Below are positions 39,065 to 47,958 of a DNA stretch of 64,000 bases, in pieces (position 1 is the first letter of the stretch; each line of letters opens with the position of its first letter). Source of the DNA: JBBROS01 sp963792675. GTDB lineage: Bacteria; Pseudomonadota; Alphaproteobacteria; Acetobacterales; Acetobacteraceae. The notes beneath the pieces are model-generated. The model was not told the DNA's origin. It worked only from the letters and a program-made list of their open reading frames with translations, and ran no database searches. Position numbers and translations under genes: made by a program. The DNA is taken from assembly GCA_963792675.1 (NCBI GenBank), contig CAWBWT010000002.1, positions 682,001 to 746,000 of the forward strand. Reading direction: 5' to 3'.

Positions 39065-40327
39065 ATGAGACGCCTGCATCCTGCCTGGATCGTTGCCGCC
39101 TGCACCTTTGCCGTCCTGCTGGTCGCGGCCGGCACGCGGTCCACGCCGGGCGTGCTGATCGTGCCGTTGGAGGCGGAGTTCGGCTGGTCGCGAGCGACCA
39201 TCAGCTTCGCCGTCGCCGTCAACATCTTGTTGTATGGCTTGATCGGGCCGTTCGCCGCGGCGCTGCTGGAACGGTTCGGGCTGCGGCGAACGGTCGGGTC
39301 CGCGCTGGCGCTGCTGGCGTTCGGGGTGGCGCTCACGCCCATGATGACGCAAACCTGGCACCTCGTGCTGCTGTGGGGCGTGCTGGTCGGCAGCGGCAGC
39401 GGCGTGGTTGCGCTGGTGTTGGCGTCGACGGTGGCGTCGCGCTGGTTCAGCCAGCGGCGGGGGCTGGTCATGGGCCTGCTGACAGCCAGCACCGCGACCG
39501 GGCAGCTGGTGTTCCTGCCGCTCCTCGCCTACCTGGCCGAGACGTTCGGCTGGCGTGCGGTGAGCCTGACGATCTCCGGCATCGCCGCGCTGATGATCCT
39601 GCCGGTGGCGGCGTTCCTGTGGGACCGGCCGAGCGACCGCGGCATTCCGCCCTATGGCGGCACAGCCATCGTGCCGCGCGTGGCGCCGACGGTGAACCCG
39701 GCACGGCGGGCGATGGGGGCGCTCGGCGCCGGGGTGCACAACCGCGACTTCTGGCTGCTGGCCGGCAGCTTCTTCGTGTGCGGCGCCAGCACCAACGGCC
39801 TGATCGGCACGCATTTGATCCCGGCCTGCGTCGATCAGGGCATCCCCGAAGTGACGGCGGCCGGGCTGCTGGCGGCGATGGGGGTGTTCGACATGATCGG
39901 CACGACGTTGTCGGGCTGGCTGTCGGACCGCTGGGACAACCGCATGCTGCTGGCCTGGTACTACGGGCTGCGTGGGTTGAGCTTGATTTTCCTGCCATTT
40001 GCGCTCGAGAGCGGGACGGTCGGCTATACCGGGCTTGCGGTGTTCGCGGTGTTCTATGGGCTCGACTGGATCGCGACGGTGCCGCCGACGGTGCGGCTGG
40101 CGGCGCAAAGCTTCGGCGAGGGCAACGCTCCGATCATGTTCGGCTGGATCGCGGCGGCGCATCAGGCCGGTGCGGCGAGTGCTGCCTGGCTGGCCGGGCT
40201 GACCCGGGTCGGCACCGGCAGCTACGTGGCGGCGTTCATGGCGGCCGGCGTGCTATGCATGGTGGCGAGCGTGCTGGTCGCGTTCATCGGCCGCGGTACC
40301 GCGCGGCGGCCGGTGGCGGTGGCTTGA
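39065..40327 (+). CDS. MFS transporter, monocarboxylate/oxalate-formate-like
   Basis: The 420-residue protein has 12 predicted transmembrane segments. The opening RSTPGVLIVPLEAEFGWSRA is typical of the monocarboxylate-type MFS group, with GLRRTVG as the loop 2-3 signature and GWLSDRWDNR as the second-half counterpart. The start at 39065 (MRRLHPAW) avoids a less hydrophilic 10-residue extension. The substrate is not evident. The next gene starts 40 bases later and may be co-transcribed. Confidence 0.88.
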   Translation: MRRLHPAWIVAACTFAVLLVAAGTRSTPGVLIVPLEAEFGWSRATISFAVAVNILLYGLIGPFAAALLERFGLRRTVGSALALLAFGVALTPMMTQTWHLVLLWGVLVGSGSGVVALVLASTVASRWFSQRRGLVMGLLTASTATGQLVFLPLLAYLAETFGWRAVSLTISGIAALMILPVAAFLWDRPSDRGIPPYGGTAIVPRVAPTVNPARRAMGALGAGVHNRDFWLLAGSFFVCGASTNGLIGTHLIPACVDQGIPEVTAAGLLAAMGVFDMIGTTLSGWLSDRWDNRMLLAWYYGLRGLSLIFLPFALESGTVGYTGLAVFAVFYGLDWIATVPPTVRLAAQSFGEGNAPIMFGWIAAAHQAGAASAAWLAGLTRVGTGSYVAAFMAAGVLCMVASVLVAFIGRGTARRPVAVA

Positions 40328-40367
40328 GGCGTTGCGCCGGGGGCCGCAGCGGGTTCAGGATGCGGAT

Positions 40368-40979
40368 ATGAACGATATCCCGGATCGCGCGGCGCTGCAG
40401 GCGCATGTCGGCCAGATCAGCGCCATGGCCGAGAAGAAGGTGATCTACAAGCTGGACCGGCATTGCCGCCGGTTCATCGAGTTGTCGCCGTTCCTGGTCA
40501 TCGCGACCGCTGATCGGGACGGAAACGTGGATGCGAGCCCCCGGGGCGACCCGCCAGGCTTCGTGCGGGTGCTGGACGACACGAGGCTGCTGCTTCCGGA
40601 TCGGCCGGGCAACAACCGTGTGGACAGCTTCGCCAACATCCTCGCCAACCCCGGGGTCGGGCTGATCTTTTTCGTGCCCGGGATCGACGAGACGCTGCGG
40701 GTGAATGGGACGGCAGCGGTCATGACCAACGCGGCGGCATTGGCCGGGTCGGAGGTGAATGGCCGGACGCCGAAGACGGGCGTGGTCGTCACAGCGCAGG
40801 AGATTTTCTTCCACTGTGCGAAGGCGCTCAAGCGCTCGCGCTTGTGGGATCCGGCGGCGCAGGTCGAGCGAAGCGCGTTCCCCACTTTGGGCCGGATCAT
40901 CGCCGACCAGCAGACCGGGTGGACCGCCGAGGACGCGGATGCGCGGATCGAAACGGCGTATCGCGAGCGGCTGTACTAG
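40368..40979 (+). CDS. pyridoxamine 5'-phosphate oxidase-fold protein (MSMEG_1061-like)
   Basis: The 203-residue protein has the split-barrel flavin fold: FLVIATADRDGNVDASPRGD near residue 45, LLLPDRPGNNRVDSFANIL near 75 and VGLIFFVPGIDETLRVNG near 95. These are features of the FMN- or F420-binding MSMEG_1061 family of small oxidoreductases. The exact substrate is unknown. It follows the MFS gene on the same strand. Confidence 0.85.
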   Translation: MNDIPDRAALQAHVGQISAMAEKKVIYKLDRHCRRFIELSPFLVIATADRDGNVDASPRGDPPGFVRVLDDTRLLLPDRPGNNRVDSFANILANPGVGLIFFVPGIDETLRVNGTAAVMTNAAALAGSEVNGRTPKTGVVVTAQEIFFHCAKALKRSRLWDPAAQVERSAFPTLGRIIADQQTGWTAEDADARIETAYRERLY

Positions 40980-41017
40980 GTTTCCTGCAACGGACCGGGT
41001 GGCACGCCAGGGCGAGA

Positions 41018-41038
41018 TGGCCGGATCAAGTCCGGCCA
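41018..41038. repeat. intergenic palindromic repeat (TGGCCGGA-type)
   Basis: TGGCCGGA (41018-41025) and TCCGGCCA (41031-41038) form an 8-bp inverted repeat around TCAAG, followed by TGACG. The same element, in variants, recurs at 45731-45751 and 62166-62188, always between genes. Confidence 0.85.
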
Positions 41039-41086
41039 TGACGTGACGGTGCTGGGGCGGAGGGACGCTGGCCCGACGCCGGGTGG

Positions 41087-42355
41087 CTACAGGAGGCCGG
41101 CGCCGGAGAAGCCGCCGAACACGCCCAGGACGGTGGTGATCCCGACCACGACTGTCACCACCCAGAGGTACCAGCCGCGCAGGCGATAGGCCGGCGGCAG
41201 CGCGCGGACGGCCAGCGCGATCAGGAAGCCCAACACCAGCGGCAGCATCAGCGCGTTCATGATCTGCACGCCGACGTTGAGCGCGACCAGATCCGGCCAG
41301 ATTGCCACCAGAACCGCACAGCCGACCACGCACAGGGCGTAGATGCCGTAGAACCACGAGGCCTGGGTGGGCCGCAGCTCGAGCGAGCGGCGGTAGCCGG
41401 CGACCTCGCCGACGCCCCAGGCCAGCGCCAGCGTTGCAACGACGGCGGCGACCATGCCGGCGCCGAGCACGCCGAGGCTGAACACCAGCCGGCCCATGCC
41501 GTCGCCGAGGAACGGGGTCAGCGCCTGGCTGAGGTCGCCGACGGTGGAGAGGGTAGCGTCGGGGGATTGCTGCCCGATGGTGGCGGCGGTCGCGACCAAT
41601 ACGGCGGCCATGATAAGCTGGGTGATGACGGCACCCATCGCGGTGTCCCAACGAGCCGCTTTCAGGTGTTCGGGCCGCAGGCCCTTATCGGCGACCGCGG
41701 ATTGCTGGTAGAACACCATCCACGGCATGATCACCGCGCCGATGTTGGCGGCTGCCAGATAAACGTAGTCCTTGTTGCCGAACGGGATGCTGACGGCTCC
41801 GCTCGCGATGTCGGCCAGGCTCGGCTTCGCCATCCAAGCGACAGCAAAGAAAGCGAACTCGAACAGTCCGAGCGCGATCGCCACCCGCTCTACCCGCCGA
41901 TACGATCCGGTCAGCACCACCGCCAGCAACGCCACGGCGGCAAGCGCGAGGCTCAGCATGCGCGGGATGCCGTACAGCTCGCCGACCCCGGCGACGCCGG
42001 ATAGCTCGGTGATCAAGGCGCCCATGGTCGCGACGGTCAGGCCGAGCACCGAGATCCAGGCCCAGGCCCGGCCGAACGTCTCGGCGATGAGCTCGCCATG
42101 GCCGCGGCCGGTGAAAATCGCCAGCCGGACCGTCAGCTCCTGCACCATGAACAGGATCGGCACCAGCACAAGCTGCAGCAACAGCAGCCGATAGCCCCAC
42201 TGAACCCCGGATTGGCCGGCGGTGATGATGCTGCCGACATCGGTGTCGGCGAGCATGACGACGAGGCCAGGGCCGAACACCGAGACGTAGCGGGACAGCC
42301 GTTTGGTTGGAGCGAGGGTGGTCAAAGGGTGTCCAGGGTTGAGAACTGGTCGCAA
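41087..42355 (-). CDS. Nramp-family divalent metal transporter, divergent motif
   Basis: The 422-residue protein has 11 predicted transmembrane segments. The Nramp fold is indicated by GPGLVVMLADTDVGSIITAG in TM1 and by IGAVIMPWMVFYQQSA in TM6. In classical manganese/iron carriers TM1 carries DPGN and TM6 carries MPH; here they read DTDVG (residues 37-41) and MPW (210-212). Such changes occur in Nramp-related proteins with altered metal preference, for example magnesium. It is likely a metal importer, but the ion is uncertain. Confidence 0.8.
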   Translation of the reverse strand: MRPVLNPGHPLTTLAPTKRLSRYVSVFGPGLVVMLADTDVGSIITAGQSGVQWGYRLLLLQLVLVPILFMVQELTVRLAIFTGRGHGELIAETFGRAWAWISVLGLTVATMGALITELSGVAGVGELYGIPRMLSLALAAVALLAVVLTGSYRRVERVAIALGLFEFAFFAVAWMAKPSLADIASGAVSIPFGNKDYVYLAAANIGAVIMPWMVFYQQSAVADKGLRPEHLKAARWDTAMGAVITQLIMAAVLVATAATIGQQSPDATLSTVGDLSQALTPFLGDGMGRLVFSLGVLGAGMVAAVVATLALAWGVGEVAGYRRSLELRPTQASWFYGIYALCVVGCAVLVAIWPDLVALNVGVQIMNALMLPLVLGFLIALAVRALPPAYRLRGWYLWVVTVVVGITTVLGVFGGFSGAGLL

Positions 42356-42450
42356 CTCCTAGACTCGAACCGGGGTGCCGGCAATGCGGCGCCGGGCAGA
42401 GGGCCGTTCGCGCCTGTTGATTTGGCCGGGCCGCCGCCGCAGAAAGCGCC

Positions 42451-43806
42451 ATGCCGACGTTGACGCTCCATAACAGCATGACGAGGCGGCGCGAGGTGTT
42501 CGTGCCGCTCGACCCCAGCCATGTGCGGCTGTACGTGTGCGGGCCGACGGTTTACGACCTGGCGCATATCGGCAACGGGCGCGGCATGACGTCGTTCGAC
42601 GTGCTGGCCCGGCTGCTGCGGCATCTGTTCCCGCGCGTGACCTACGTGCGCAACATCACTGACGTGGACGACAAGATCAACGCGCGGGCGGCGGAGTCGG
42701 GGGAGTCGATCGCCGATGTGACGGCGCGGACCGGGGCGCAGTTCACGGCCGACATGGTGGCGCTCGGCAATCTGCCGCCCGACGAGGAGCCGCGGGCGAC
42801 GGCGCATATTGCCGAGATGCTGACCCTGATCGGGAGGCTGATCGAGGGCGGGCACGCTTATGCCGCGGAGGGGCATGTGCTGTTCGCGGTCGCTGGCTTT
42901 GCATCGTACGGGGCGCTGTCGGGGCGGTCTCCGGACGAGTTGCTGGCGGGCGCCCGGGTCGAGGTCGCGCCGTACAAGCGGCACCCCGGCGATTTCGTGC
43001 TGTGGAAGCCGTCGCCGCCCGAGTTGCCGGGCTGGGACAGCCCGTGGGGGCGGGGGCGGCCGGGCTGGCACATCGAGTGCAGCGCGATGGCGTGGCGCTA
43101 TCTGGGAGAAACATTCGACATCCATGGCGGCGGTGGCGACCTGCTCTTTCCGCACCATGAGAACGAGCGGGCGCAGAGCCTGTGCGCGTTGCCGGGCAGC
43201 GGCTTCGCGCGGGTGTGGCTGCATAACGGGATGCTGCTGAGCGAAGGGGAGAAGATGTCGAAGTCGCTCGGCAACTTCACCACGATCCAGGATGCGCTGG
43301 CGCGGGCGCCGGGGGAGGCGGTGCGGTCGGCGCTGCTGCGGGCGCAGTACCGCTCGACGCTGGAGTTCGGGACGGCGGCGTTGAGCGAGGCGCGGGGCGA
43401 GCTGGACCGGTTCTACCGGGCGCTGCAGCGGACGCCGGGCGGCGAGGGGCCGCCGCCGGCGAGCGTGGTGGACGCGTTGTGCGACGACCTCAATACGCCC
43501 GAGGCGTTTGCCGCGATGCACGGGCTGGCGGACCGGGCGATGCGCGGGGACGCGGCGGCGGCGTCCGAGCTGAAGGCGGCGGGTGGGATGCTGGGGTTGC
43601 TGCAGCAGGCGCCGGAGGCCTGGTTCCAGGGCGGCGTCGATGCGGCCGCGGTGGAGGCGGCGATCGCCGAGCGGCTGGCCGCGCGACGCGCCCGCGACTT
43701 TGCCCGCGCCGACGCGATCCGCGCCGAGTGGCTGGCGCGGGGGATCGCGTTCGAGGACAAGCCGGACGGGACCACCCTGTGGCGGCGTGTGTCCGAGCCG
43801 GCATGA
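42451..43806 (+). CDS. cysS: cysteinyl-tRNA synthetase
   Basis: The 451-residue class I synthetase charges tRNA-Cys. It has the zinc-binding Cys30 (YVCGPTVYD), the HIGN form of the HIGH motif (39-42), the HGGGGDL segment near 226, and KMSKS at 268-272. The C-terminal domain ends normally. It is followed 10 bases later by the GTG start of trmJ, so the two probably form an operon. Confidence 0.97.
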   Translation: MPTLTLHNSMTRRREVFVPLDPSHVRLYVCGPTVYDLAHIGNGRGMTSFDVLARLLRHLFPRVTYVRNITDVDDKINARAAESGESIADVTARTGAQFTADMVALGNLPPDEEPRATAHIAEMLTLIGRLIEGGHAYAAEGHVLFAVAGFASYGALSGRSPDELLAGARVEVAPYKRHPGDFVLWKPSPPELPGWDSPWGRGRPGWHIECSAMAWRYLGETFDIHGGGGDLLFPHHENERAQSLCALPGSGFARVWLHNGMLLSEGEKMSKSLGNFTTIQDALARAPGEAVRSALLRAQYRSTLEFGTAALSEARGELDRFYRALQRTPGGEGPPPASVVDALCDDLNTPEAFAAMHGLADRAMRGDAAAASELKAAGGMLGLLQQAPEAWFQGGVDAAAVEAAIAERLAARRARDFARADAIRAEWLARGIAFEDKPDGTTLWRRVSEPA

Positions 43807-43816
43807 CGGTCCTGCG

Positions 43817-44623
43817 GTGACGGGGCGCGAGGGCGGCGCCGAGCTGACGCCGATCGAGCCGAGCCCGGCGGTGATCCTGGTGCGGCCGCAGCTGGCCGAC
43901 AATATCGGCGCGGTGGCCCGCTGCATGGCCAATGGCGGGCTGTTCCATCTGCGCCTGGTGGCTCCCCGCGACGGCTGGCCGCAGGAGCGAGCCTGGCGGC
44001 TGGCGTCGGGCGCCGACCGGATCCTGGACGCGGCAACCGTGCACGAGACGGTGGCGGATGCGGTGGCCGACCTGCAGCGGGTGTTATGCGACCTGTCCGC
44101 GGCCGCGGCATGTGGTGATCCGGGTGCTGACGGCGCGGGCGGCGGCGGAGGAGGTCCGGGCGGCCGAGGCGCGCGGGCTGCGGACCGGGATCCTGTTCGG
44201 GCCGGAGCGGGCCGGGCTCGATGCCGAGGACATGGCGCAGGCCGACACGCTGGTGCGCTATCCGCTGAACCCGGCGTTCGACTCGCTGAACCTGGCGCAG
44301 GCGGTGATGGTGATGGCGTATGAATGGTGGACGGCGGCGGAGACGACGCCGCCGGCGCGTTCGGCGACGCATGGCACACGGGTCGCGACGAAGGGCGAGC
44401 TGGAGCAGTTCCTGATGCATCTGGTGGACCAGCTCGATGCCTGCGGGTTCCTGCGCAACGCGCCGAAGCGGCCCGGCATGGTGCGCAACATCCGGCACCT
44501 GTTCGAGCGCGGCGAGGTGACGGAGCAGGAGCTGCGCACCTGCACGGCGTGGTGGCCGGGCTGGCGCTGGGGCGGCGGCGGCTGGGGCGGTTCGAGGACG
44601 AGCTGCCTAGCCCCGATCTGTGA
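43817..44623 (+). pseudogene. trmJ: tRNA/rRNA methyltransferase TrmJ (SpoU family), two frameshifts
   Basis: TrmJ methylates the ribose at position 32 of some tRNAs. The GTG at 43817 starts a frame containing ILVRPQLADNIGAVARCMAN (motif 1). After 44084 the next frame holds GILFGPERAGLDAEDM (motif 2) and NPAFDSLNLAQAVMVMAYE (motif 3). The last 30 residues (GVVAGLALGRRRLGRFEDEL) are in a third frame. One extra T at 44084-44085 and one missing C near 44537 account for both breaks, giving about 268 residues. The 3' end overlaps the minus-strand gene at 44607 by 17 bases. Confidence 0.88.
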
Positions 44624-44819
44624 GCTGCGCGGCAAGGCGGCGGGCCAGCAGCCAGCCGATGAGGGCGGAGGCGGGGCCGCCGATGCAGACCAGGATCAGG
44701 CCGAGCGGCTGGCCGTTGACGGCGAGGTCCATGCCGACGCCGAGCATCAGGCCGCCGATCAGGCCGCCGGTGACGCCGGACGCGATGCCGAGCCAGAGGA
44801 TTTCGCCGCGTGTGATCAT
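44607..44819 (-). CDS. small two-TM membrane protein (70 aa)
   Basis: The 70-residue product starts MITRGEILWLGIASG and has two hydrophobic Gly-rich segments (about residues 8-28 and 38-60) separated by a short polar loop. It is probably an inner-membrane hairpin. I do not recognise a family. It converges on trmJ with a 17-base overlap. Confidence 0.6.
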   Translation of the reverse strand: MITRGEILWLGIASGVTGGLIGGLMLGVGMDLAVNGQPLGLILVCIGGPASALIGWLLARRLAAQLTDRG

Positions 44820-45023
44820 GCCGGGAAGTTAGCCGGCGCTTGGTGTTTGACAAGCGCGGGCGGCACTTGTAGCACCCGCGTCACTGCCGGGAACGTGGAC
44901 GGGCCTTCGGGGCCTGCGCCCGCCATTGCCCATTCGGGGCAAGGCCTACCGGTGCAACAAGCCATGATGAGCTCACCACGCGTCAAGCGGGGGGCCGCGG
45001 GCAGATAGAATGGAGTGCCGCGC

Positions 45024-45641
45024 ATGACCAAGCGCGTCGAGAGCAAGTACAAGATCAACCGCCGCCTGGGTGTGAACCTTTGGGGCCGGGCGAAGTCGCC
45101 GATCAACAAGCGCGAATACGGGCCCGGCCAGCACGGGCAGCGCCGCAAGCAGAAGCCGACCGACTTCGGCATCCAGCTGATGGCGAAGCAGAAGCTGAAG
45201 GGCTATTACGGCAACATCAGCGAGAAGCAGTTCCGCAAGTATTATGACGAGGCCGTGCGCCGCAAGGGCGACACCTCCGAGAACCTGATCGAGCTGCTGG
45301 AGCGCCGGCTGGATGCGGTGATCTACCGCATGAAGTTCGCCATCACGCCGTTCGCGGCCCGGCAGTTCGTCAACCACGGCCATATCATGGTGAACGGCAA
45401 GCGGGTGAACATCCCGAGCTACCTCGTCAAGGACAATGACGAGATCGAGGTGCGGGAGAAGTCCAAGCAGCTTGCCGTCGTGCTGGACGCGACGCAGAGC
45501 GGCGAGCGGGACGTGCCGGACTATCTGGACGTCGATCATCGGGCGATGAAGGGCCGGTTCGGCCGCGCGCCGAAGCTGACCGACGTGCCCTATCCGGTGA
45601 CGATGGAGCCGAACCTGGTGGTCGAGTTCTACTCGCGGTAA
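45024..45641 (+). CDS. rpsD: 30S ribosomal protein S4
   Basis: The 205-residue primary-binding protein of the small subunit nucleates 16S rRNA assembly. The N terminus (VNLWGRAKSPINKREYGPGQ) and the S4 RNA-binding domain (RLDAVIYRMKFAIT, FVNHGHIMVNGKRVNI) are typical of alphaproteobacteria, where the Zn-binding Cys residues are absent. The ATG at 45024 is used. The gene stands alone and is followed by two palindromic repeats. Confidence 0.97.
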   Translation: MTKRVESKYKINRRLGVNLWGRAKSPINKREYGPGQHGQRRKQKPTDFGIQLMAKQKLKGYYGNISEKQFRKYYDEAVRRKGDTSENLIELLERRLDAVIYRMKFAITPFAARQFVNHGHIMVNGKRVNIPSYLVKDNDEIEVREKSKQLAVVLDATQSGERDVPDYLDVDHRAMKGRFGRAPKLTDVPYPVTMEPNLVVEFYSR

Positions 45642-45665
45642 CGGATCTCGCTCGAGTCCAATGTC

Positions 45666-45751
45666 ATGCCCGGGCTCGACCCGGGCATCTTTCGCCCGTG
45701 TGGCATCCAGGCCGCCCCGCACGCGAGAGATGGCCGGATCTAGTCCGGCCA
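45666..45751. repeat. paired intergenic palindromes after rpsD
   Basis: The first is ATGCCCGGG (45666-45674) with CCCGGGCAT (45680-45688) around CTCGA. The second is TGGCCGGA (45731-45738) with TCCGGCCA (45744-45751) around TCTAG. Each is followed or preceded by TGAC-like flanks seen at the other copies. The pair could also end rpsD transcription. Confidence 0.85.
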
Positions 45752-45787
45752 TGACGCATTTGGGGGCGGCTCGAGCGAGAAAGCGTC

Positions 45788-47323
45788 ATGACCCCCAACG
45801 AAGAGATCGCCCGGCGCCGGACGTTCGCGATCATCTCGCACCCGGATGCCGGCAAGACCACGCTTGACGGAGCGGCTGCTGCGGGCGGGCGGCGCGATCC
45901 AGCTTGCGGGCAACGTGCGGGCGAAGGGCGAGCGGCGGCGGACGCGGTCGGACTGGATGGGGATCGAGCGCGACCGGGGCATCTCGGTCGTGACCTCGGT
46001 GATGACGTTCGAATATGGCGGCTGCGTGTTCAACCTGCTGGATACGCCAGGGCATGAGGATTTCTCCGAGGACACGTACCGGACGCTGACCGCGGTGGAT
46101 AGCGCGGTGATGGTGATCGATGCCGCCAAGGGGATCGAGGCGCGGACGCGCAAGCTGTTCGAGATCTGCCGGCTGCGCGACATCCCGATCCTGACCTTCA
46201 TCAACAAGATGGACCGCGAGGCGCGCGACCCGTTCGAGATCGTCGACGAGGTGGCGAACACGCTGGCGCTGGACACGGCGCCGGTGACATGGCCGATCGG
46301 GCGCGCGGCGACGTTTGCCGGCACCTACGACGTCCGCACCCGGGACCTGCATCTGACCGACCCGTTGGAGCAGAGCGACCCGCGGATGATCCAGCTCGGC
46401 GAGGAGCTCGAGCTGGTGCAGGCGGCGCTGCCGGAGTTCGACCGCGACGCCTTCGACCAGGGGACGCTGACGCCGGTGTTCTTCGGAGCGCGATCAAGGA
46501 GATCGGGGTGCGCGACCTGCTCGACAGCCTGGTGGCGTTCGGGCCGTCGCCGCGGTCGCAGCCGGCCGATACGCGCGTCGTGGTGGCGACCGAGGACAAG
46601 CTGACGGCGCTGGTGTTCAAGATCCAGGCCAACATGGACCCGAACCACCGCGACCGGATCGCCTTCGCGCGGGTGTGTTCGGGACGGCTGGAGCGGGGCA
46701 TGCGGCTGCGCCAGGTGCGGACCGGCAAGACGATCCCGTTGCATGCGCCGCAGTTCTTCTTCGCGCGCGACCGGCAGATCGCCGAGGAGGCGTTCGCCGG
46801 GGACGTGGTCGGGATCCCGAACCACGGGACGCTGCGGATCGGCGATACGCTGACGGAGGACGAGGACGTGAACTTCGTCGGCGTGCCTTATTTCGCGCCG
46901 GAGCTGCTGCGCCGGGTGCGGCTGGACGACGCGATGAAGGCCAAGAAGCTGCGGCAGGCGCTGCAGGAGCTGGCCGAGGAAGGCGTGGTGCAGCTGTTCC
47001 GGCCGCAGGATGGCAGCCAGCCGATCGTCGGCGTGGTCGGGACCTTGCAGCTCGACGTGCTGATCGCCCGGCTGATGGGCGAGTATGGGGTGAAGATCGG
47101 GTTCGAGCCGGTGCCGTATTCGCTGGCGCGATGGGTGACGGGCGACCGGGCGTTGTTGGAGCGGTTCATCAGCGAGAACCGTACGGGCATGGCCGACGAC
47201 GTGGACGGCGACCCGGTGTTCCTGGCGAGCAGCGCCTTCATGATGCGCCGGGCGGCGGAGCAGAACGAGGGACTGACGTTCCGCGACATCAAGGACGTTC
47301 GGGCAGAGGCGGTCAGCGCCTGA
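45788..47323 (+). pseudogene. prfC: peptide chain release factor 3, two compensating frameshifts
   Basis: RF3 is a translational GTPase that removes RF1/RF2 from the ribosome after termination. The frame at 45788 gives FAIISHPDAGKTTL (G1). The next frame has RGISVVTSVMTFEY, NLLDTPGHEDFSEDTYR (G3) and TFINKMDR (G4). The last frame runs from KEIGVRDLLDSLVAFGP to the end with FFARDRQIAEEAF. One extra T at 45864-45865 and one missing C near 46486 (FFGSAIKE expected) restore a 511-residue protein slightly shorter than the E. coli one. A sequence error is likely. Confidence 0.9.
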
Positions 47324-47332
47324 GCCGCTAGG

Positions 47333-47608
47333 TCAGCGCTCATAGTGGTAGCGGCAGGCGGCGATGACGACGCGCTGGTCGGCGCCGGCTGAACCCACGA
47401 CTCGATAGACCAGGCGGTGGTCACCGGTGATGCGGCGCGACCACCAGCCGTGCAGGTCACCCTTTAAGGGCTCAGGCTTGCCGAGGCCCTTGAACAGGTT
47501 GCGCCGGCTATCTTCGATGAGGGCGTTCAGGCGCTGCAGACCGTTGCGGTCGTTCGTCACCCAATGCTGGTAATCGGTCCAGCCCTTAGGCGTGAACTGG
47601 ACGATCAC
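47333..47608 (-). CDS. yoeB: YoeB-family mRNA interferase toxin
   Basis: The 91-residue protein matches the YoeB family: GKPEPLKGDLHGWWSRRI and HRLVYRV, with the C-terminal CRYHYE containing the catalytic His-Tyr. The toxin cuts mRNA in the ribosome A site. It overlaps the upstream antitoxin gene by four bases. Its length is normal for the family. Confidence 0.95.
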   Translation of the reverse strand: MIVQFTPKGWTDYQHWVTNDRNGLQRLNALIEDSRRNLFKGLGKPEPLKGDLHGWWSRRITGDHRLVYRVVGSAGADQRVVIAACRYHYER

Positions 47609-47883
47609 GCCGGGTCGGTAGGCACCGTGTCGGTGATCAGGGCTCGCTCGATCACCTCACCGGCGTCGGCGGACCGGATCGAGCTCAGCAGCCACTCGGC
47701 ATTGGCGGGGTTGCGCAGGAGGTGGACCGTTTCCTGCCAGCCAGCGAACTCCTCTTCGGAGACCAGCACGACGTTGCCCTTGCCGTTCTGCCGGGTGATC
47801 AGGATCGGCGCGTGGCCATCCACCGCCTCGTCCATGTAGCGGGCGAGGTTCTGGCGCAAATCGGTGTAGGACACTTGGCTCAT
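47605..47883 (-). CDS. yefM: YefM-family antitoxin
   Basis: The 92-residue protein starts at the ATG at 47883 (MSQVSYTDLRQNLARYMDE) and continues with APILITRQNGKGNVVLVSEEEF, the Phd/YefM fold. It binds and inhibits YoeB and represses its own promoter. An upstream in-frame start adds 17 residues unlike the family. The pair sits convergent to prfC, with the toxin stop 10 bases from the prfC stop. Confidence 0.95.
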   Translation of the reverse strand: MSQVSYTDLRQNLARYMDEAVDGHAPILITRQNGKGNVVLVSEEEFAGWQETVHLLRNPANAEWLLSSIRSADAGEVIERALITDTVPTDPA

Positions 47884-47958
47884 GATAGCGCTCCTCTTGT
47901 ACAGCAATCTGTACGTTGTGGGTGGGAAATGCAAGCGATGATGTCGGTCGGCGGCATG

